From Spirochaetota bacterium (GTDB taxonomy: Bacteria; Spirochaetota; UBA4802; UBA5368): a DNA stretch of 32,514 bases. Numbering within the stretch: position 1 is the stretch's first letter; each line of letters starts with the position of its first letter. The stretch is taken from positions 1 through 32,514 of the forward strand of contig SCSX01000031.1 of assembly GCA_004297825.1 (NCBI GenBank), written 5' to 3'. The position numbers and the translations under genes were made by a program. A model generated the notes under the pieces. It ran no database searches and was not told the DNA's origin. It worked only from the letters and a program-made list of their open reading frames with translations. This document shows, in pieces, positions 16,903 through 25,943 of the stretch.

Positions 16903-17969
16903 GACATTCCCTTCAGCTTGAGCTGGTATTCGCGGTAGAGGATGCGCGCGAACTCCGCCGGCGTGGGGACGACGCCCCCGGGCCTTCCGTGAAAGTGCAC
17001 GGTGCCCTTGCCCTCCAGCGAGAGGAGCACGTCCTCGAGCATCTGTCCCGTGCTCATCTCGAACACCACGAAGTTCGTCACGCGGCGCGCGGTCTCCTGG
17101 AGCACGGCCTTCGGGAAGGGCCACAGGGTGATGGGCCGGATAAGCCCCACGGGCACGCCGTCCTTGCGCACGCGCTTGATCGCGGCCTTCGCGATGCGCG
17201 CCGTGGTGCCGTACGCGATCGCGACGATCTCGGCGTCCTCGGTCATGTATTCTTCCCAGCGGGTCTCGTTGGCGGCGATCTCCTGGTACTTGCGCACGAG
17301 CATCCAGTTATGGCGCTCCATTTCGGTCGCGTCCAGGATGAGGCTCGCCATGTAGCGGCTGGGGCCCGTCCCGCGGCCACGAAGCGCCCAATCCTTCTCG
17401 GGGAGCTTTTTTATGGGCTCCGGGAATACCACCGGCTCCTTCATCTGGCCGAGCATGCCGTCGCCCAGTATCATGACCGGGGTGCGGTAGTGATCCGCGA
17501 TATCGAATGCCGCGTAGGTGAGATCGGCGACCTCCTGGACCGATGCCGGTGCAAGCACGGGGGTCCGGTAATCCCCGTGGCCGCCGCCGCGCGTCGCCTG
17601 GAAATAGTCCCCCTGCGCCGGCGCGATGTTGCCCAGCCCGGGCCCGCCCCGCATCACGTTCACGATCACGGCGGGAAGCTGGAAGCCGGCAAGGAACGAT
17701 ATCCCCTCCTGCTTAAGGCTTATTCCCGGGCTCGAGGACGACGTCATCGCGCGCGCCCCCACGGACGCCGCGCCGATCACCATGTTGATGGCCGCGGTCT
17801 CGCTCTCGGACTGGAGGAACACGCCCCCCTTCTTGGGAAGGTGCTCGGCCATGTACTCGCCCAGCTCGTTCTGCGGGGTTATGGGGTAGCCGAAATAGCT
17901 CGTGCACCCGGCGCGTATCGCCGCCTCGGCGAACGCGTGGTTGCCGCTCATGAAAACCTTATTCTTCAC
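16899..17969 (-). CDS. vorB: 2-oxoacid:ferredoxin oxidoreductase, alpha subunit (VorB type)
   Basis: The product is 356 residues from GTG 17969, preceded by GAGGT; an in-frame ATG at 17951 is an alternative start. The sequence closely follows proteins annotated VorB (3-methyl-2-oxobutanoate:ferredoxin oxidoreductase): [53 protein letters not shown] and [18 protein letters not shown]. The enzyme would convert branched-chain 2-oxoacids such as 2-oxoisovalerate to acyl-CoA plus reduced ferredoxin, or run in reverse. A broader 2-oxoglutarate specificity cannot be excluded. It overlaps the ferredoxin gene by 11 bases. Confidence 0.92.
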   Translation of the reverse strand: MKNKVFMSGNHAFAEAAIRAGCTSYFGYPITPQNELGEYMAEHLPKKGGVFLQSESETAAINMVIGAASVGARAMTSSSSPGISLKQEGISFLAGFQLPAVIVNVMRGGPGLGNIAPAQGDYFQATRGGGHGDYRTPVLAPASVQEVADLTYAAFDIADHYRTPVMILGDGMLGQMKEPVVFPEPIKKLPEKDWALRGRGTGPSRYMASLILDATEMERHNWMLVRKYQEIAANETRWEEYMTEDAEIVAIAYGTTARIAKAAIKRVRKDGVPVGLIRPITLWPFPKAVLQETARRVTNFVVFEMSTGQMLEDVLLSLEGKGTVHFHGRPGGVVPTPAEFARILYREYQLKLKGMS

Positions 17970-18180
17970 CGTACACCTCGATCGCGATCTCCGGGCACAC
18001 CAGCGTGCACACCAGGCATCCGTTGCACTCGTGTTCCGGGTCCGCCTCCGCGAAGTAGTACCCCTGCACATTGAGCTGGTCGGCCGTGCGTAGCGCCCCC
18101 CTCTTGCAGTATTCGATGCAGAGGCTGCACCCCTTGCAGAGCTCCGACTTGACGACGACTTTGCATTTTGTCTTGGTCAT
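17959..18180 (-). CDS. 2x[4Fe-4S] ferredoxin (delta) subunit of the oxidoreductase
   Basis: The product is 73 residues from ATG 18180; an upstream ATG at 18225 adds 15 residues without a ribosome-binding site. Two complete cluster motifs are present: CKGCSLCIEYC (Cys 15, 18, 21, 25) and CNGCLVCTLVC (Cys 52, 55, 58, 62). It carries electrons from the TPP site to external ferredoxin. It is the first gene of the ferredoxin-alpha-beta-gamma-ACT operon. A TATAAT-like -10 lies at 18242-18237 (minus) without a good -35. Confidence 0.9.
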   Translation of the reverse strand: MTKTKCKVVVKSELCKGCSLCIEYCKRGALRTADQLNVQGYYFAEADPEHECNGCLVCTLVCPEIAIEVYGEE

Positions 18181-18412
18181 AGGGACATTTCCAGGTTGGT
18201 TTTCAGTAAATGTATCATGGTTCATGCATATTTCAAATTATATGCGCTTCTGGCAAGTAATGTATGCTCGGCGGTTTTGTCAAATCTTTTTGAGTTCGGG
18301 GGTCCGATGCGCGGGAAGGCGTGAATCGATGCCATTGCTCGTCCGTGCTTCACGGAAACAGGAGATAGGGGGATGGGACGAGATTGATGAGATGAAAGGA
18401 CTGGGATTACGT

Positions 18413-18446
18413 ACCGTAGAGGCGCGATTAATCGCGCCTCTACGGT
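18413..18446. repeat. Palindromic repeat D
   Basis: A perfect 34-nt palindrome with no spacer: arms of 17 nt, left ACCGTAGAGGCGCGATT. It lies between the divergent ferredoxin operon and rimI (a 324-base gap from 18181), about 60 bases before the rimI start. The rest of this gap shows no gene. Confidence 0.8.
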
Positions 18447-18504
18447 TTCCCGGGAAATAATTTTTCTTTGACAACAACACCGTCCATGACGGCACAATGG
18501 CGGC

Positions 18505-18948
18505 GTGACCGGATCCACGCACCTCATACGGCGCGCCGAGGCGCGCGACATGGACGCGATCCACGAGATCGAAGAAGAATGCTTCACCGCGCCCTGGAGC
18601 AGGAAGAATATCGAGCACGAGCTTTCGGTTTCCTATTCATGGTTCCTGGTCGCGGAGAGGTCCGGCGAAATCGCGGGCTATATCATCGCGTGGGACGTGA
18701 AGGGGGAAATCCAGCTCAACCACATCGCGGTGCGTCCCCGCGCGCGCAGGAGCGGAATCGGCCGGATGCTCGTGAAGGCGCTCGTGGACGGCCTTTCCGC
18801 GCAGGGCGCGTCGAGGGTGCTCCTCGAGGTCCGGTCACGGAACGAGGAGGCACTCGGCTTCTACCGGGCACTGGGCTTCGTCGAGAACGGACGCCGCAAA
18901 AACTACTACCACGACGACGACGCGTTACTCATGGAGAAGGTTTTATAA
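18505..18948 (+). CDS. rimI: Ribosomal-protein-alanine N-acetyltransferase RimI-like
   Basis: This 147-residue GNAT protein starts at GTG 18505. The acetyl-CoA loop is VRPRARRSGIGRMLV at ~76-90; other GNAT markers are EEECFTAPWS near the N-terminus, IQLNHIAV, and LEVRSRNEEALGFYRALGF toward the C-terminus, which is the RimI/alpha-N-acetyltransferase signature. RimI acetylates the N-terminal Ala of ribosomal protein S18. The gene is two bases before engB, so the pair is probably co-translated. The ribosome-binding site is weak. Confidence 0.88.
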   Translation: MTGSTHLIRRAEARDMDAIHEIEEECFTAPWSRKNIEHELSVSYSWFLVAERSGEIAGYIIAWDVKGEIQLNHIAVRPRARRSGIGRMLVKALVDGLSAQGASRVLLEVRSRNEEALGFYRALGFVENGRRKNYYHDDDALLMEKVL

Positions 18949-18950
18949 GA

Positions 18951-19547
18951 ATGGCCGATAAAGCAGTATATTTGAAGAGCGCGTTTCGCCCGGCGGATTT
19001 TCCCGGGCTCCCCCACCCCGAATTCGCGGTGATGGGGCGTTCCAACGTGGGAAAATCGTCGTTCCTGAACATGCTGACCGGCGTACGGGGCCTCGTCAAG
19101 GTGGGCGCGAAACCCGGCGTCACCAAATCCGTGAACTTTTTCATCCTGGAGGGCCGGATCACCCTGGTCGACCTTCCCGGATTCGGCTACGCAAAGCTGC
19201 CTATGGAGCTCAAGAAGCAGTTTCTTCCGCTCATCAAGTCCTATATATCGGCACGCGACCGCATTCGCCTCGTGTTCCTGCTCATCGACATCCGCCGCGA
19301 GCCCGGGGACTTCGAGCGGGAAATGATCGCCCTGCTCACGGAGCGCGGGATTCCCATCGCGATCGTCGCCACCAAGTGCGACAAGTTTTCGCGCGGGAAG
19401 CGCCTGACCCGCAGGCGCGAGATCGCGAGTGCGCTCGATATCGGCGTCGATTCGGTATTTCTCTCCTCAGCGGAAACGGGCGAGGGGAAAAAGGAACTGC
19501 TGGGGTTGATTAAGGAATATGCAATCACTAAAGACAAGGACGTGTAA
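18951..19547 (+). CDS. engB: Ribosome-biogenesis GTPase EngB/YsxC/YihA
   Basis: The product is 198 residues, the usual EngB length. GTPase motifs in order: G1 GRSNVGKSS (~27-35), G2 PGVTKS, G3 DLPGFGYA, G4 TKCDKF, G5 SSAETGEG. EngB assists maturation of the large ribosomal subunit. A GGAGAAGG stretch inside the end of rimI acts as ribosome-binding site. Repeat E follows the stop. Confidence 0.95.
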   Translation: MADKAVYLKSAFRPADFPGLPHPEFAVMGRSNVGKSSFLNMLTGVRGLVKVGAKPGVTKSVNFFILEGRITLVDLPGFGYAKLPMELKKQFLPLIKSYISARDRIRLVFLLIDIRREPGDFEREMIALLTERGIPIAIVATKCDKFSRGKRLTRRREIASALDIGVDSVFLSSAETGEGKKELLGLIKEYAITKDKDV

Positions 19548-19564
19548 GAAAGGGAGATGGGGGG

Positions 19565-19619
19565 ATCCGGCAAAACCGTAGAGACGTCCCGTCGGGACGT
19601 CTCTACGGTTTTGCCGGAT
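19565..19619. terminator. Palindromic repeat E, probable bidirectional terminator
   Basis: Perfectly complementary 26-nt arms (19565-19590, 19594-19619) with a 3-nt loop. Outer ATCCGGCAAAACC, shared core GTAGAGACGTCCC. It fills the convergent gap between the engB stop (19547) and the dapL stop (19626). Confidence 0.75.
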
Positions 19620-19625
19620 GAACGT

Positions 19626-20843
19626 CTAAAGCCTCGAAATTCGCTGCATCGCCTCGATCACGTTTTCACGGCTGTTGAACGCACTGATGCGGATAAAGCC
19701 CTCGCCGCACTTGCCGAACCCCTCGCCGGGCGTACAGACCACGCCCGCCTTTGAAAGCATCTGGTCGAAAAATTCCCACGAGGGTTTCCGCGTATTCACC
19801 CAGATGTACGGGGAATCCTGGCCGCCCGTGCATTCGTAACCCAGCGCGGTCATTTCCGTACGCACCAGGCGCGCGTTTTCCAGGTAGTAATCGACAATCT
19901 CCACGACCTGCTTCTTCCCCTCCGGGGAATACACCGCCTCGGCGGCACGCTGAACCGGGTAGGAGACGCCGTTGAACTTGGTCGTGTGCCGTCTGTTCCA
20001 TAATGCGTGAATGAACTGCGCGTTGCCTTCCGCGTCGAACGCCCTGCACTCTTTCGGGATCACCGTGAACGCGCAGCGCGTCCCCGTGAAGCCAGCGGTT
20101 TTCGAGAAGCTCCGGAACTCGACGGCGACCTCGCGCGCGCCCTCAATCTCGAAAATTGAGCGCGGAAGGGTTTCGTCGCGGATGAAGGCCTCGTACGCGG
20201 CATCGTAGAGGATGAGGCTCTTATGCGTGTGCGCGTACTCGACCCAGGAACGCAGGCGATCATGCGTAATAGTCGCGCCCGTGGGATTGTTCGGAAAGCA
20301 CAGGTAGATGAGGTCGACCCGTTCCGCGGGCATATCGGGCACGAACCCGTTGTCGCGGGTGCAGTCCATGTAGACGAGCTTTTCATAGCGCCCGCCCGCG
20401 TTCGCGCCCGCGCGCCCCGCCATCACATTGGTGTCCACGTATACCGGGTAGACAGGATCAGGAACCCCGACCACGCAGTCCTGCGCGAAGAGCTCCTGGA
20501 AGTTTCCGGTATCGCATTTCGCGCCGTCGCTTATAAAGATTTCGTCCGCCGATATTGTCGCGCCGCGGGAAAGGAAATCGTTCTCGGCTATCTTCTCGCG
20601 GAGAAAATCATACCCCTGTTCAGGGCCGTACCCCTTGAATGAATCCGCGCGCGCCATGTCGTCCACGCCATCGTGGAAAGCCTTGATGATCGCCGGCGGG
20701 AGCGGCACGGTCACGTCGCCGATTCCCATACGGATAATGCGCGTTTCTGGGTTGGCCTCCTGGAATGCCCCCACCCTCTTTGCGATTTCCGAAAAAAGGT
20801 ACGATGATTTCAATGCGCGATAGTTCTCGTTGATCCTGATCAT
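19626..20843 (-). CDS. dapL: LL-diaminopimelate aminotransferase
   Basis: The 405-residue product is a PLP class I/II aminotransferase converting tetrahydrodipicolinate directly to LL-diaminopimelate, for lysine and peptidoglycan. The start [20 protein letters not shown] is typical of DapL. The PLP lysine is Lys248 in [14 protein letters not shown]; other motifs are [36 protein letters not shown] and [11 protein letters not shown] 20843 is preferred to the TTG at 20864 because GGAGGAG lies about 12 bases upstream and the family begins here. It is the last gene of the pabB-dapL run. Confidence 0.93.
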   Translation of the reverse strand: MIRINENYRALKSSYLFSEIAKRVGAFQEANPETRIIRMGIGDVTVPLPPAIIKAFHDGVDDMARADSFKGYGPEQGYDFLREKIAENDFLSRGATISADEIFISDGAKCDTGNFQELFAQDCVVGVPDPVYPVYVDTNVMAGRAGANAGGRYEKLVYMDCTRDNGFVPDMPAERVDLIYLCFPNNPTGATITHDRLRSWVEYAHTHKSLILYDAAYEAFIRDETLPRSIFEIEGAREVAVEFRSFSKTAGFTGTRCAFTVIPKECRAFDAEGNAQFIHALWNRRHTTKFNGVSYPVQRAAEAVYSPEGKKQVVEIVDYYLENARLVRTEMTALGYECTGGQDSPYIWVNTRKPSWEFFDQMLSKAGVVCTPGEGFGKCGEGFIRISAFNSRENVIEAMQRISRL

Positions 20844-20928
20844 AATCCGTCTCGTCTCCTCCAAACGCCTCTAAGCCTTAATCTCCATATCTCTTTCTTA
20901 CACGCCTGTGTCTCTACGAGATCACCGT

Positions 20929-21720
20929 CTACATGAGCCCCTTATACATCCCACCGTCGATGAGGATGGTCTCCCCGTTTATATACCCCGCGCGCTCCGA
21001 TGCGAGAAAGGCCACCAGCGCGCCGAATTCCCGGGGCTCGCCTATGCGGCCGAGCGGGATATTCTTTTCCATGTCACCGCGCACCTTGTCAAACGAAATA
21101 TTCTCCCTTTGCGCGCGCTCGCGGAAAAGTGACTCGACGCGGTCGGTCCGGATGTAGCCGGGGGCCACGGCGTTCGCGGTAATCCCGAACTGCGCGACCT
21201 CCTCCGAAAGGCTTTTCACCATGGCCACCACCCCGACCCGCGACACGTTCGAGAGCACCAGGTTCGGCAGGGGCTGCTTCACCGTGATCGAGGTCGAGGC
21301 GATGATACGCCCCCAGCGCTGCTCCTTCATCGCGGGAAGAAATGCGTAGACCAGGCTGAGCGCGCTCATGAGGCTCGTTTCGATAGCATCGCGAAAGTCC
21401 CCGGGCCCAAAGTCCTTCATCATGCCGGCGGGAGGTCCCATCGCGTTGGTAAAAAGCACGTGCGCCGCCCCGTAGGTGTCCCGCACCTTCCGGGCGAACC
21501 CATCGACTTCATCCTGTTTCGTGACATCGCATACCGCGTCGAGTATCTCCGTTCCGTATGCCTTACGGATATCCTCGGCCGTCGCGCGTATTCTTCCCGC
21601 GTCGCGCGAGCAGATGGCGAGCTTCATCCCTTCCGCCGCGAGTTCCTCGGCGACCGCGCGTCCCAGTCCCTTGCTCGCCGCAGTCACCACCGCAACCTTT
21701 CCCTTCAATCCAAGGTCCAT
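20929..21720 (-). CDS. Short-chain dehydrogenase/reductase with altered active site
   Basis: The product is 263 residues from ATG 21720 (MDLGLKGKVAVVTAASKGLG, the NAD(P)-binding loop at ~12-20). NAMGPP replaces the usual NNAG. The catalytic Ser region is present (IIASTSITVKQPLPN), but where classical SDRs have YxxxK this protein reads LSNVSRVGVVAM, that is SxxxR. The C-terminal NAVAPGYIRTDR and YINGETILIDGGMYKGL are conventional. It resembles SDRs often annotated as 3-oxoacyl-ACP reductase, but the missing Tyr/Lys makes activity and substrate uncertain. Confidence 0.85.
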   Translation of the reverse strand: MDLGLKGKVAVVTAASKGLGRAVAEELAAEGMKLAICSRDAGRIRATAEDIRKAYGTEILDAVCDVTKQDEVDGFARKVRDTYGAAHVLFTNAMGPPAGMMKDFGPGDFRDAIETSLMSALSLVYAFLPAMKEQRWGRIIASTSITVKQPLPNLVLSNVSRVGVVAMVKSLSEEVAQFGITANAVAPGYIRTDRVESLFRERAQRENISFDKVRGDMEKNIPLGRIGEPREFGALVAFLASERAGYINGETILIDGGMYKGLM

Positions 21721-21759
21721 ATCTGCCCTCCCCATCCGGGCGTCCACGCGCCCCGTATT

Positions 21760-22368
21760 TCAGTTCCCCCCGCCGACCGGCGGGAAGCAGGCGTTCACCG
21801 TCGCTTCCACTTCATCGAGCCATCCGGCGCGCTGGGCCGGTGTGCTGGTTACCACCACGTTGAAAACCTTCCGGTGAAAGTCCGTTATGCCGCAAAATCC
21901 GAATATGCAATCTTTCCAGATGCGCTCCAGCGGGTCTCCGAACACCCCCCGCTCGCGCGCGTCCGGCGTATCCGAGGTATTGAATACCAGCCCGGTCTTC
22001 CCCGCCAGGAGTCCCACCGGCACCCCTTCGCCGGAATCGCCGTCGGTGAACTCGTAGGCGACACCGGGGCGGATCACCCTGTCGATCCAGCCCTTAAGCA
22101 CCGCCGGGGGCATCCCCCACCAGTTGGGATGCACCACGATCAGTCCGTCGGACACCCGGAGCTCGGCGCAGTGTTCGTCCACGGAAGGGGTCAGATGCGC
22201 GTCTTTCCGCATTTCGCGCCCCTGCAGCAGGGGGTCGAATCCTTCGCGGCACAGATCATGGAAATAAATTTCATGCCCTCCGCGCGTGAGCGCCTGGAGC
22301 GCCCTTTGTGCAATGGCCGCATTAAGGCTTTCGGCGGAAGGGTGCGCGAGGACCACCATCACCCGCAT
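21760..22368 (-). CDS. Flavodoxin-fold NAD(P)H:quinone oxidoreductase
   Basis: The product is 202 residues from ATG 22368, overlapping the pabC-like stop by 10 bases. It has MRVMVVLAHPSAESLNAAIA at the start, the flavin/substrate segment VVHPNWWGMPPAVLKGWIDRV at ~82-102, then GLVFNTSDTP. These are features of the NQO/KefF/MdaB family, which reduces quinones by two electrons using FAD or FMN. It has no evident link to folate synthesis despite its translational coupling to pabC. Confidence 0.87.
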   Translation of the reverse strand: MRVMVVLAHPSAESLNAAIAQRALQALTRGGHEIYFHDLCREGFDPLLQGREMRKDAHLTPSVDEHCAELRVSDGLIVVHPNWWGMPPAVLKGWIDRVIRPGVAYEFTDGDSGEGVPVGLLAGKTGLVFNTSDTPDARERGVFGDPLERIWKDCIFGFCGITDFHRKVFNVVVTSTPAQRAGWLDEVEATVNACFPPVGGGN

Positions 22369-22970
22369 ATCGGCCCCCCGATTATCCTTTCCATGGAGAT
22401 ATCCATGTCGCCCGGATCGAGCATGCAGTTGATGCACCGGGCCGCCCGAAAGCGCGAGAGATCGCGCTCGCGTATGTCTTCCTCGAATAGACTGCCCTGG
22501 GCGAGCAACCCGGCCCGCCTTGTTCCCTCCAGCAGGGGCTCCGCGGGGGTCACCCAGCGCGCGCCGTCGAAAAACGCGATGTTGCTGAACGAGGTGTCCG
22601 TGACGAGGCCGTGCTTCACAATGAGGATGTCGTCGCAGCCGTTCCGCAGCGCGAGAAGAGCCTGGAGGGCGGACTTGTCCGCGTACTTATGCGAGTACTC
22701 GATCGTGTCGGAGCGCACCAGGCGGAGTGACCTCACGGTGCGCCTCGTGTAGTGCGCGAACTCGATCCGCTCGATGTCCGCGCGATAGAGCACACGACAT
22801 TTCACCAGTCCCGCGCGGAATTCCTCCGGGACACGCACCATGGCGCGCAAATCCACGTCGCCGCCGCATCCAAACAGCGCACGCCGGGACCGGTTCATCC
22901 GCTCGTTGTGCAGGTGAGCGTTAAAGAGCGCGCCGTCCTGCACCCGGATCGATTCAAGCAACAGGGACAT
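22359..22970 (-). CDS. pabC: Aminodeoxychorismate lyase (class IV aminotransferase fold)
   Basis: This 203-residue protein is shorter than typical PabC and of the compact type that accompanies a short PabB. The PLP lysine is Lys95 in SHKYADKSALQALLAL; DILIVKHGLVTDTSFSNIAF is the conserved cofactor region (TDTSFSNI). It would release pyruvate from 4-amino-4-deoxychorismate to give p-aminobenzoate. It overlaps pabB by 17 bases and the quinone reductase by 10. Confidence 0.87.
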   Translation of the reverse strand: MSLLLESIRVQDGALFNAHLHNERMNRSRRALFGCGGDVDLRAMVRVPEEFRAGLVKCRVLYRADIERIEFAHYTRRTVRSLRLVRSDTIEYSHKYADKSALQALLALRNGCDDILIVKHGLVTDTSFSNIAFFDGARWVTPAEPLLEGTRRAGLLAQGSLFEEDIRERDLSRFRAARCINCMLDPGDMDISMERIIGGPICG

Positions 22971-23916
22971 AAATTTTTCGGACCATCTCCTCGTATTCGG
23001 CGCGGGGATCGCTGTACACCGTGATTCCGCCCCCGCTTTTATAATAGAATTCGTTTCCTTCCTGCCCGATGAACCGGATCATCACCGCGCTGTCCAGCGC
23101 GTTGCCGTCAAAAATTCCGAAAACACCGGTATAATAACCCCGGGAATAGTCCTCCACCTCGGAAATAATTTCAACAGTTTTCTTCTTGGGCGCGCCCGTG
23201 ACGGACCCCGCGGGAAGAAGCGAGGCGACGATATCGCCGATACGCGCATGGTAATCGCCCGGAAGTTCGCCGCACACCTCGGAGCTCGTTTGGATGATCG
23301 CGCTCCTCCCGGCCAAAATGGGTTCCGCATACCGGAACCGTTCGACCCGGACGTTGCGCGCCACGATGGACAGGTCGTTACGCAGCAGGTCGACGATAGT
23401 CAGGTGTTCCGCGAGCTCCTTTTCGTCGGCAAGGAGCGTCTCCCGCGCGCCCGGTATGGATGCATCAATAGTACCCTTCATGGGAAAAGCGGCGATTTTT
23501 CCCGCCTCGATCCTGATAAAGCATTCCGGTGAGAATACCACGAACCTATCGGCCCACCAGAGTCTGTACCGCGCGCGGCTCAGGAAAAATATTTCCCTGA
23601 GCCCCGCTCCCGGCACGACGGGCGTCCTGAAGGTCAGGTTTGCAAGGTAGCTGTCCCCGTCGCGAAGATGGCGCTGAAGCCGGTTGAAGGATTCCATGTA
23701 TAGATCGTACGCGACGGGACTGCTCGCAAGCGCAACGGGACGGCCGCCGCGTGCATCCGTTTCGCCGCAATTGCTGATGCCGCCCGCCGCGTAAAGAATG
23801 CGCCGGGGATCCACCGCGGGAAGCGGCAGCACGGTGGGATGGCGCATTTCGTAATCGATGATGAACAGGAAAGGGATGCGCGAGGCCCCAAGCCGGTTCA
23901 TTTCATTTATCCACAT
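22954..23916 (-). CDS. pabB: Aminodeoxychorismate synthase component I
   Basis: The product is 320 residues from the preferred ATG 23916 (MWINEMNRLGASRIPFLFII), with a purine-rich ribosome-binding region upstream; ATG 23964 is a possible earlier start without one. It is a chorismate-binding enzyme: FPMKGTIDA carries the Lys that marks PabB (TrpE has Ala there), followed by ELAEHLTIVDLLRNDLS, AGSVTGAPKKKT and YYTGVFGIF. It aminates chorismate for folate synthesis. No pabA glutaminase is in the window, so amide nitrogen must come from a distant PabA/TrpG or free ammonia. Confidence 0.9.
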   Translation of the reverse strand: MWINEMNRLGASRIPFLFIIDYEMRHPTVLPLPAVDPRRILYAAGGISNCGETDARGGRPVALASSPVAYDLYMESFNRLQRHLRDGDSYLANLTFRTPVVPGAGLREIFFLSRARYRLWWADRFVVFSPECFIRIEAGKIAAFPMKGTIDASIPGARETLLADEKELAEHLTIVDLLRNDLSIVARNVRVERFRYAEPILAGRSAIIQTSSEVCGELPGDYHARIGDIVASLLPAGSVTGAPKKKTVEIISEVEDYSRGYYTGVFGIFDGNALDSAVMIRFIGQEGNEFYYKSGGGITVYSDPRAEYEEMVRKIYVPVA

Positions 23917-24022
23917 GACGATACCCGCCTGCCTCCAATGCACCCGCACCTCATCAATGAGCATGGGCGGGTGATTATTTCAACCACCACGCGCGCGCCC
24001 ATGCCGGGCGCACCCAAATAAA

Positions 24023-24046
24023 GAGAGGGGGCGATTGCCCCCTCTC
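24023..24046 (-). terminator. Intrinsic terminator of the acyl-CoA dehydrogenase gene
   Basis: GAGAGGGGGC and GCCCCCTCTC form a 10-bp GC-rich stem with a 4-nt loop. On the minus strand it is followed by TTTATTT and lies 25 bases past the stop at 24072, just ahead of pabB. Confidence 0.75.
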
Positions 24047-24071
24047 ATATACGTATCAGAAATAGTACCGC

Positions 24072-25943
24072 TTATTCGGCCGGTGCGCCGGTAAAGATCT
24101 CGTCCGAGGTCTTGATAACCGCCGCTTCGTCCGAAAGCAGCGAATCGATCTGGCCGAAATACCGGTGGAACTCGCTGCCTATGTAGTACTGTGCCGAAAG
24201 GACCTTGCCGGAATAGTATGCCGCCTCTGCGTTGTCCTTAAGCAGCGCGTCGCGCTCGGGACCCTTCTTGTCGCCCACAAGCTGCTTCATCTTGGGGGTC
24301 GCAAGCGTAAGCGCCCAGAGGTGCATCCACGCATGGGTAAGGTAGCGGAAGGCGACCTGTAAAGGAGTCGCCGCGGCGAACAGGTGGAGGAACTTGCCGC
24401 CGCCCATCTGCTCCTTCATCTTCGCGATGACTTCGTCCATCTTCTCGACGCCCCTTTCGAGCATCACGATGTACTTGTCCTCGACCACGCCCTTCGCCTT
24501 CGCGCAGGTTTCCTTGATCTTCTTCTTGTACACGGTGTAGTTGTACTGTTCGGGGTTCATGAGTATCTTGCGCATCGTGAGGTCCATCGACTGGATGCCG
24601 TTGGTGCCTTCATAGATGGACAGGATCTTCGCGTCGCGGGCGAGCTGCTCGACGGGATAATCCGAGCAGAAGCCGTAGCCGCCGTAAACCTGGCAGGCCT
24701 CCCCGGTGACGAGCCATGAAAGGTCGGTGTTGCCGGCCTTGCAGATCGGGATCATGATCTCGACGAGCGCCTGCGCCTCTTTCTTCTCATTGGCGTCGGC
24801 AACGTGCATGTAGTCGAGGTTGTAGCCCACGAAGTAGGAGATCATGCGCATCGCTTCGACGTTCGACTTCATCCACAGAAGCATGCGGCGGACGTCGGGG
24901 TGCTGGATGATGTTGACGCTCTTCGCTTCGGGGTTAAGCATCTGGGTGACGTGCGCGCCCTGGAGGCGGTTCTTCGCGTAGGTGATCGCGTGCATGTAGG
25001 CGGCGCTGGAAACCGCGAGGCCCTGGTTGCCCACGAAGATGCGTGCCTCGTTCATCATCTGGAACATGATCTTCATGCCCTTGCGCTCTTCGCCCAGGAG
25101 ATAGCCCACGCAGTTGCCGTTGTCGCCAAAGCTCAGGGTGCAGGTCGCGGAGCCCTTGATGCCCATCTTGTGCTCGATGCCCGCGCACACGACGTCGTTC
25201 TGCTTGCCCAGGGAACCGTCCTTGTTGATGTGGAACTTGGGAACGATGAAGATGGATATGCCCTTCGTTCCGCCGGGATCGCCTTCGATGCGGGCGAGAA
25301 CGGGATGGATCACGTTGTTATAGATATCGTTGTCGCCGGAGGAGATGAAAATCTTGGTCCCGGATATCTTGTACGTTCCGTCGGCCTGTTTGACGGCCTT
25401 GGACTTGAGGGCGCCCACGTCGGAACCGGCATCGGGCTCGGTGAGGCACATCGTTCCGCCCCATTCGCCGGTGTACATCTTCGGGAGATAGGTTGCTTTC
25501 TGCTCGGGGGTTCCGAACGCCTTGATCATGTTCGCGGAGCCGATCGTGAGCATGGGATACATCGTGAATGCCACGCAGGCGGCGCTGAAATACTCGGTGC
25601 AGGACTGGAAGAGGACCTCGGGCAGGCCCATCCCGCCGAATTCAGGCTCGACCGCGAGAGAGATGAAACCGGCCTCGTGGTACGCCTTCATCGCGGTCTT
25701 GTATGCCGGGGGGACCTTCACTTCCTTGGTATCGGGATTGTATTTGACGCCTTCCTTGTCGGCGGGCGCGTTGGCCGGATACACCTGCTCCATCGCGATC
25801 TGCTCTGCCAGGTCGAGGGTGGCCTCAAGCGTGTCGCGGTCCATGTCGGCGTATTTAGGAAATTTGTTCAGCTTATCAACTTCGAGCATTTCGAAAAGAA
25901 CAAAACGGCAGTCTCTTGTGTCAACCAGCTTGTTCAGAGCCAT
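24072..25943 (-). CDS. Acyl-CoA dehydrogenase (long form, C-terminal extension)
   Basis: This 623-residue FAD enzyme introduces the 2,3 double bond in acyl-CoA. Motifs: FGGMGLPEV near 102, the FAD segment MCLTEPDAGSDVGA at ~165-178, IFISSGDND, and ACQVYGGYGFCSDYPVEQLARDAKI near 416-440. The catalytic base is Glu445 in SIYEGTNGIQ. About 130 extra residues after the core resemble the FadE-like acyl-CoA dehydrogenase group with a C-terminal domain. Strong GGAGG upstream of ATG 25943. It stands alone with its own terminator; a TTGACA at 26027-26022 (minus) could be a -35, but no good -10 follows. The electron acceptor (ETF) is not in the window. Confidence 0.93.
   Translation of the reverse strand: MALNKLVDTRDCRFVLFEMLEVDKLNKFPKYADMDRDTLEATLDLAEQIAMEQVYPANAPADKEGVKYNPDTKEVKVPPAYKTAMKAYHEAGFISLAVEPEFGGMGLPEVLFQSCTEYFSAACVAFTMYPMLTIGSANMIKAFGTPEQKATYLPKMYTGEWGGTMCLTEPDAGSDVGALKSKAVKQADGTYKISGTKIFISSGDNDIYNNVIHPVLARIEGDPGGTKGISIFIVPKFHINKDGSLGKQNDVVCAGIEHKMGIKGSATCTLSFGDNGNCVGYLLGEERKGMKIMFQMMNEARIFVGNQGLAVSSAAYMHAITYAKNRLQGAHVTQMLNPEAKSVNIIQHPDVRRMLLWMKSNVEAMRMISYFVGYNLDYMHVADANEKKEAQALVEIMIPICKAGNTDLSWLVTGEACQVYGGYGFCSDYPVEQLARDAKILSIYEGTNGIQSMDLTMRKILMNPEQYNYTVYKKKIKETCAKAKGVVEDKYIVMLERGVEKMDEVIAKMKEQMGGGKFLHLFAAATPLQVAFRYLTHAWMHLWALTLATPKMKQLVGDKKGPERDALLKDNAEAAYYSGKVLSAQYYIGSEFHRYFGQIDSLLSDEAAVIKTSDEIFTGAPAE

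Noticed and set aside
14178-19619. CRISPR array
   Set aside because: The repeats are isolated palindromes kilobases apart, without regular spacers or cas genes.
20910-20920. Possible sixth copy of the GTAGAG/CTCTAC palindrome (gtctctac)
   Set aside because: Only one half is present; no complementary arm is found nearby.
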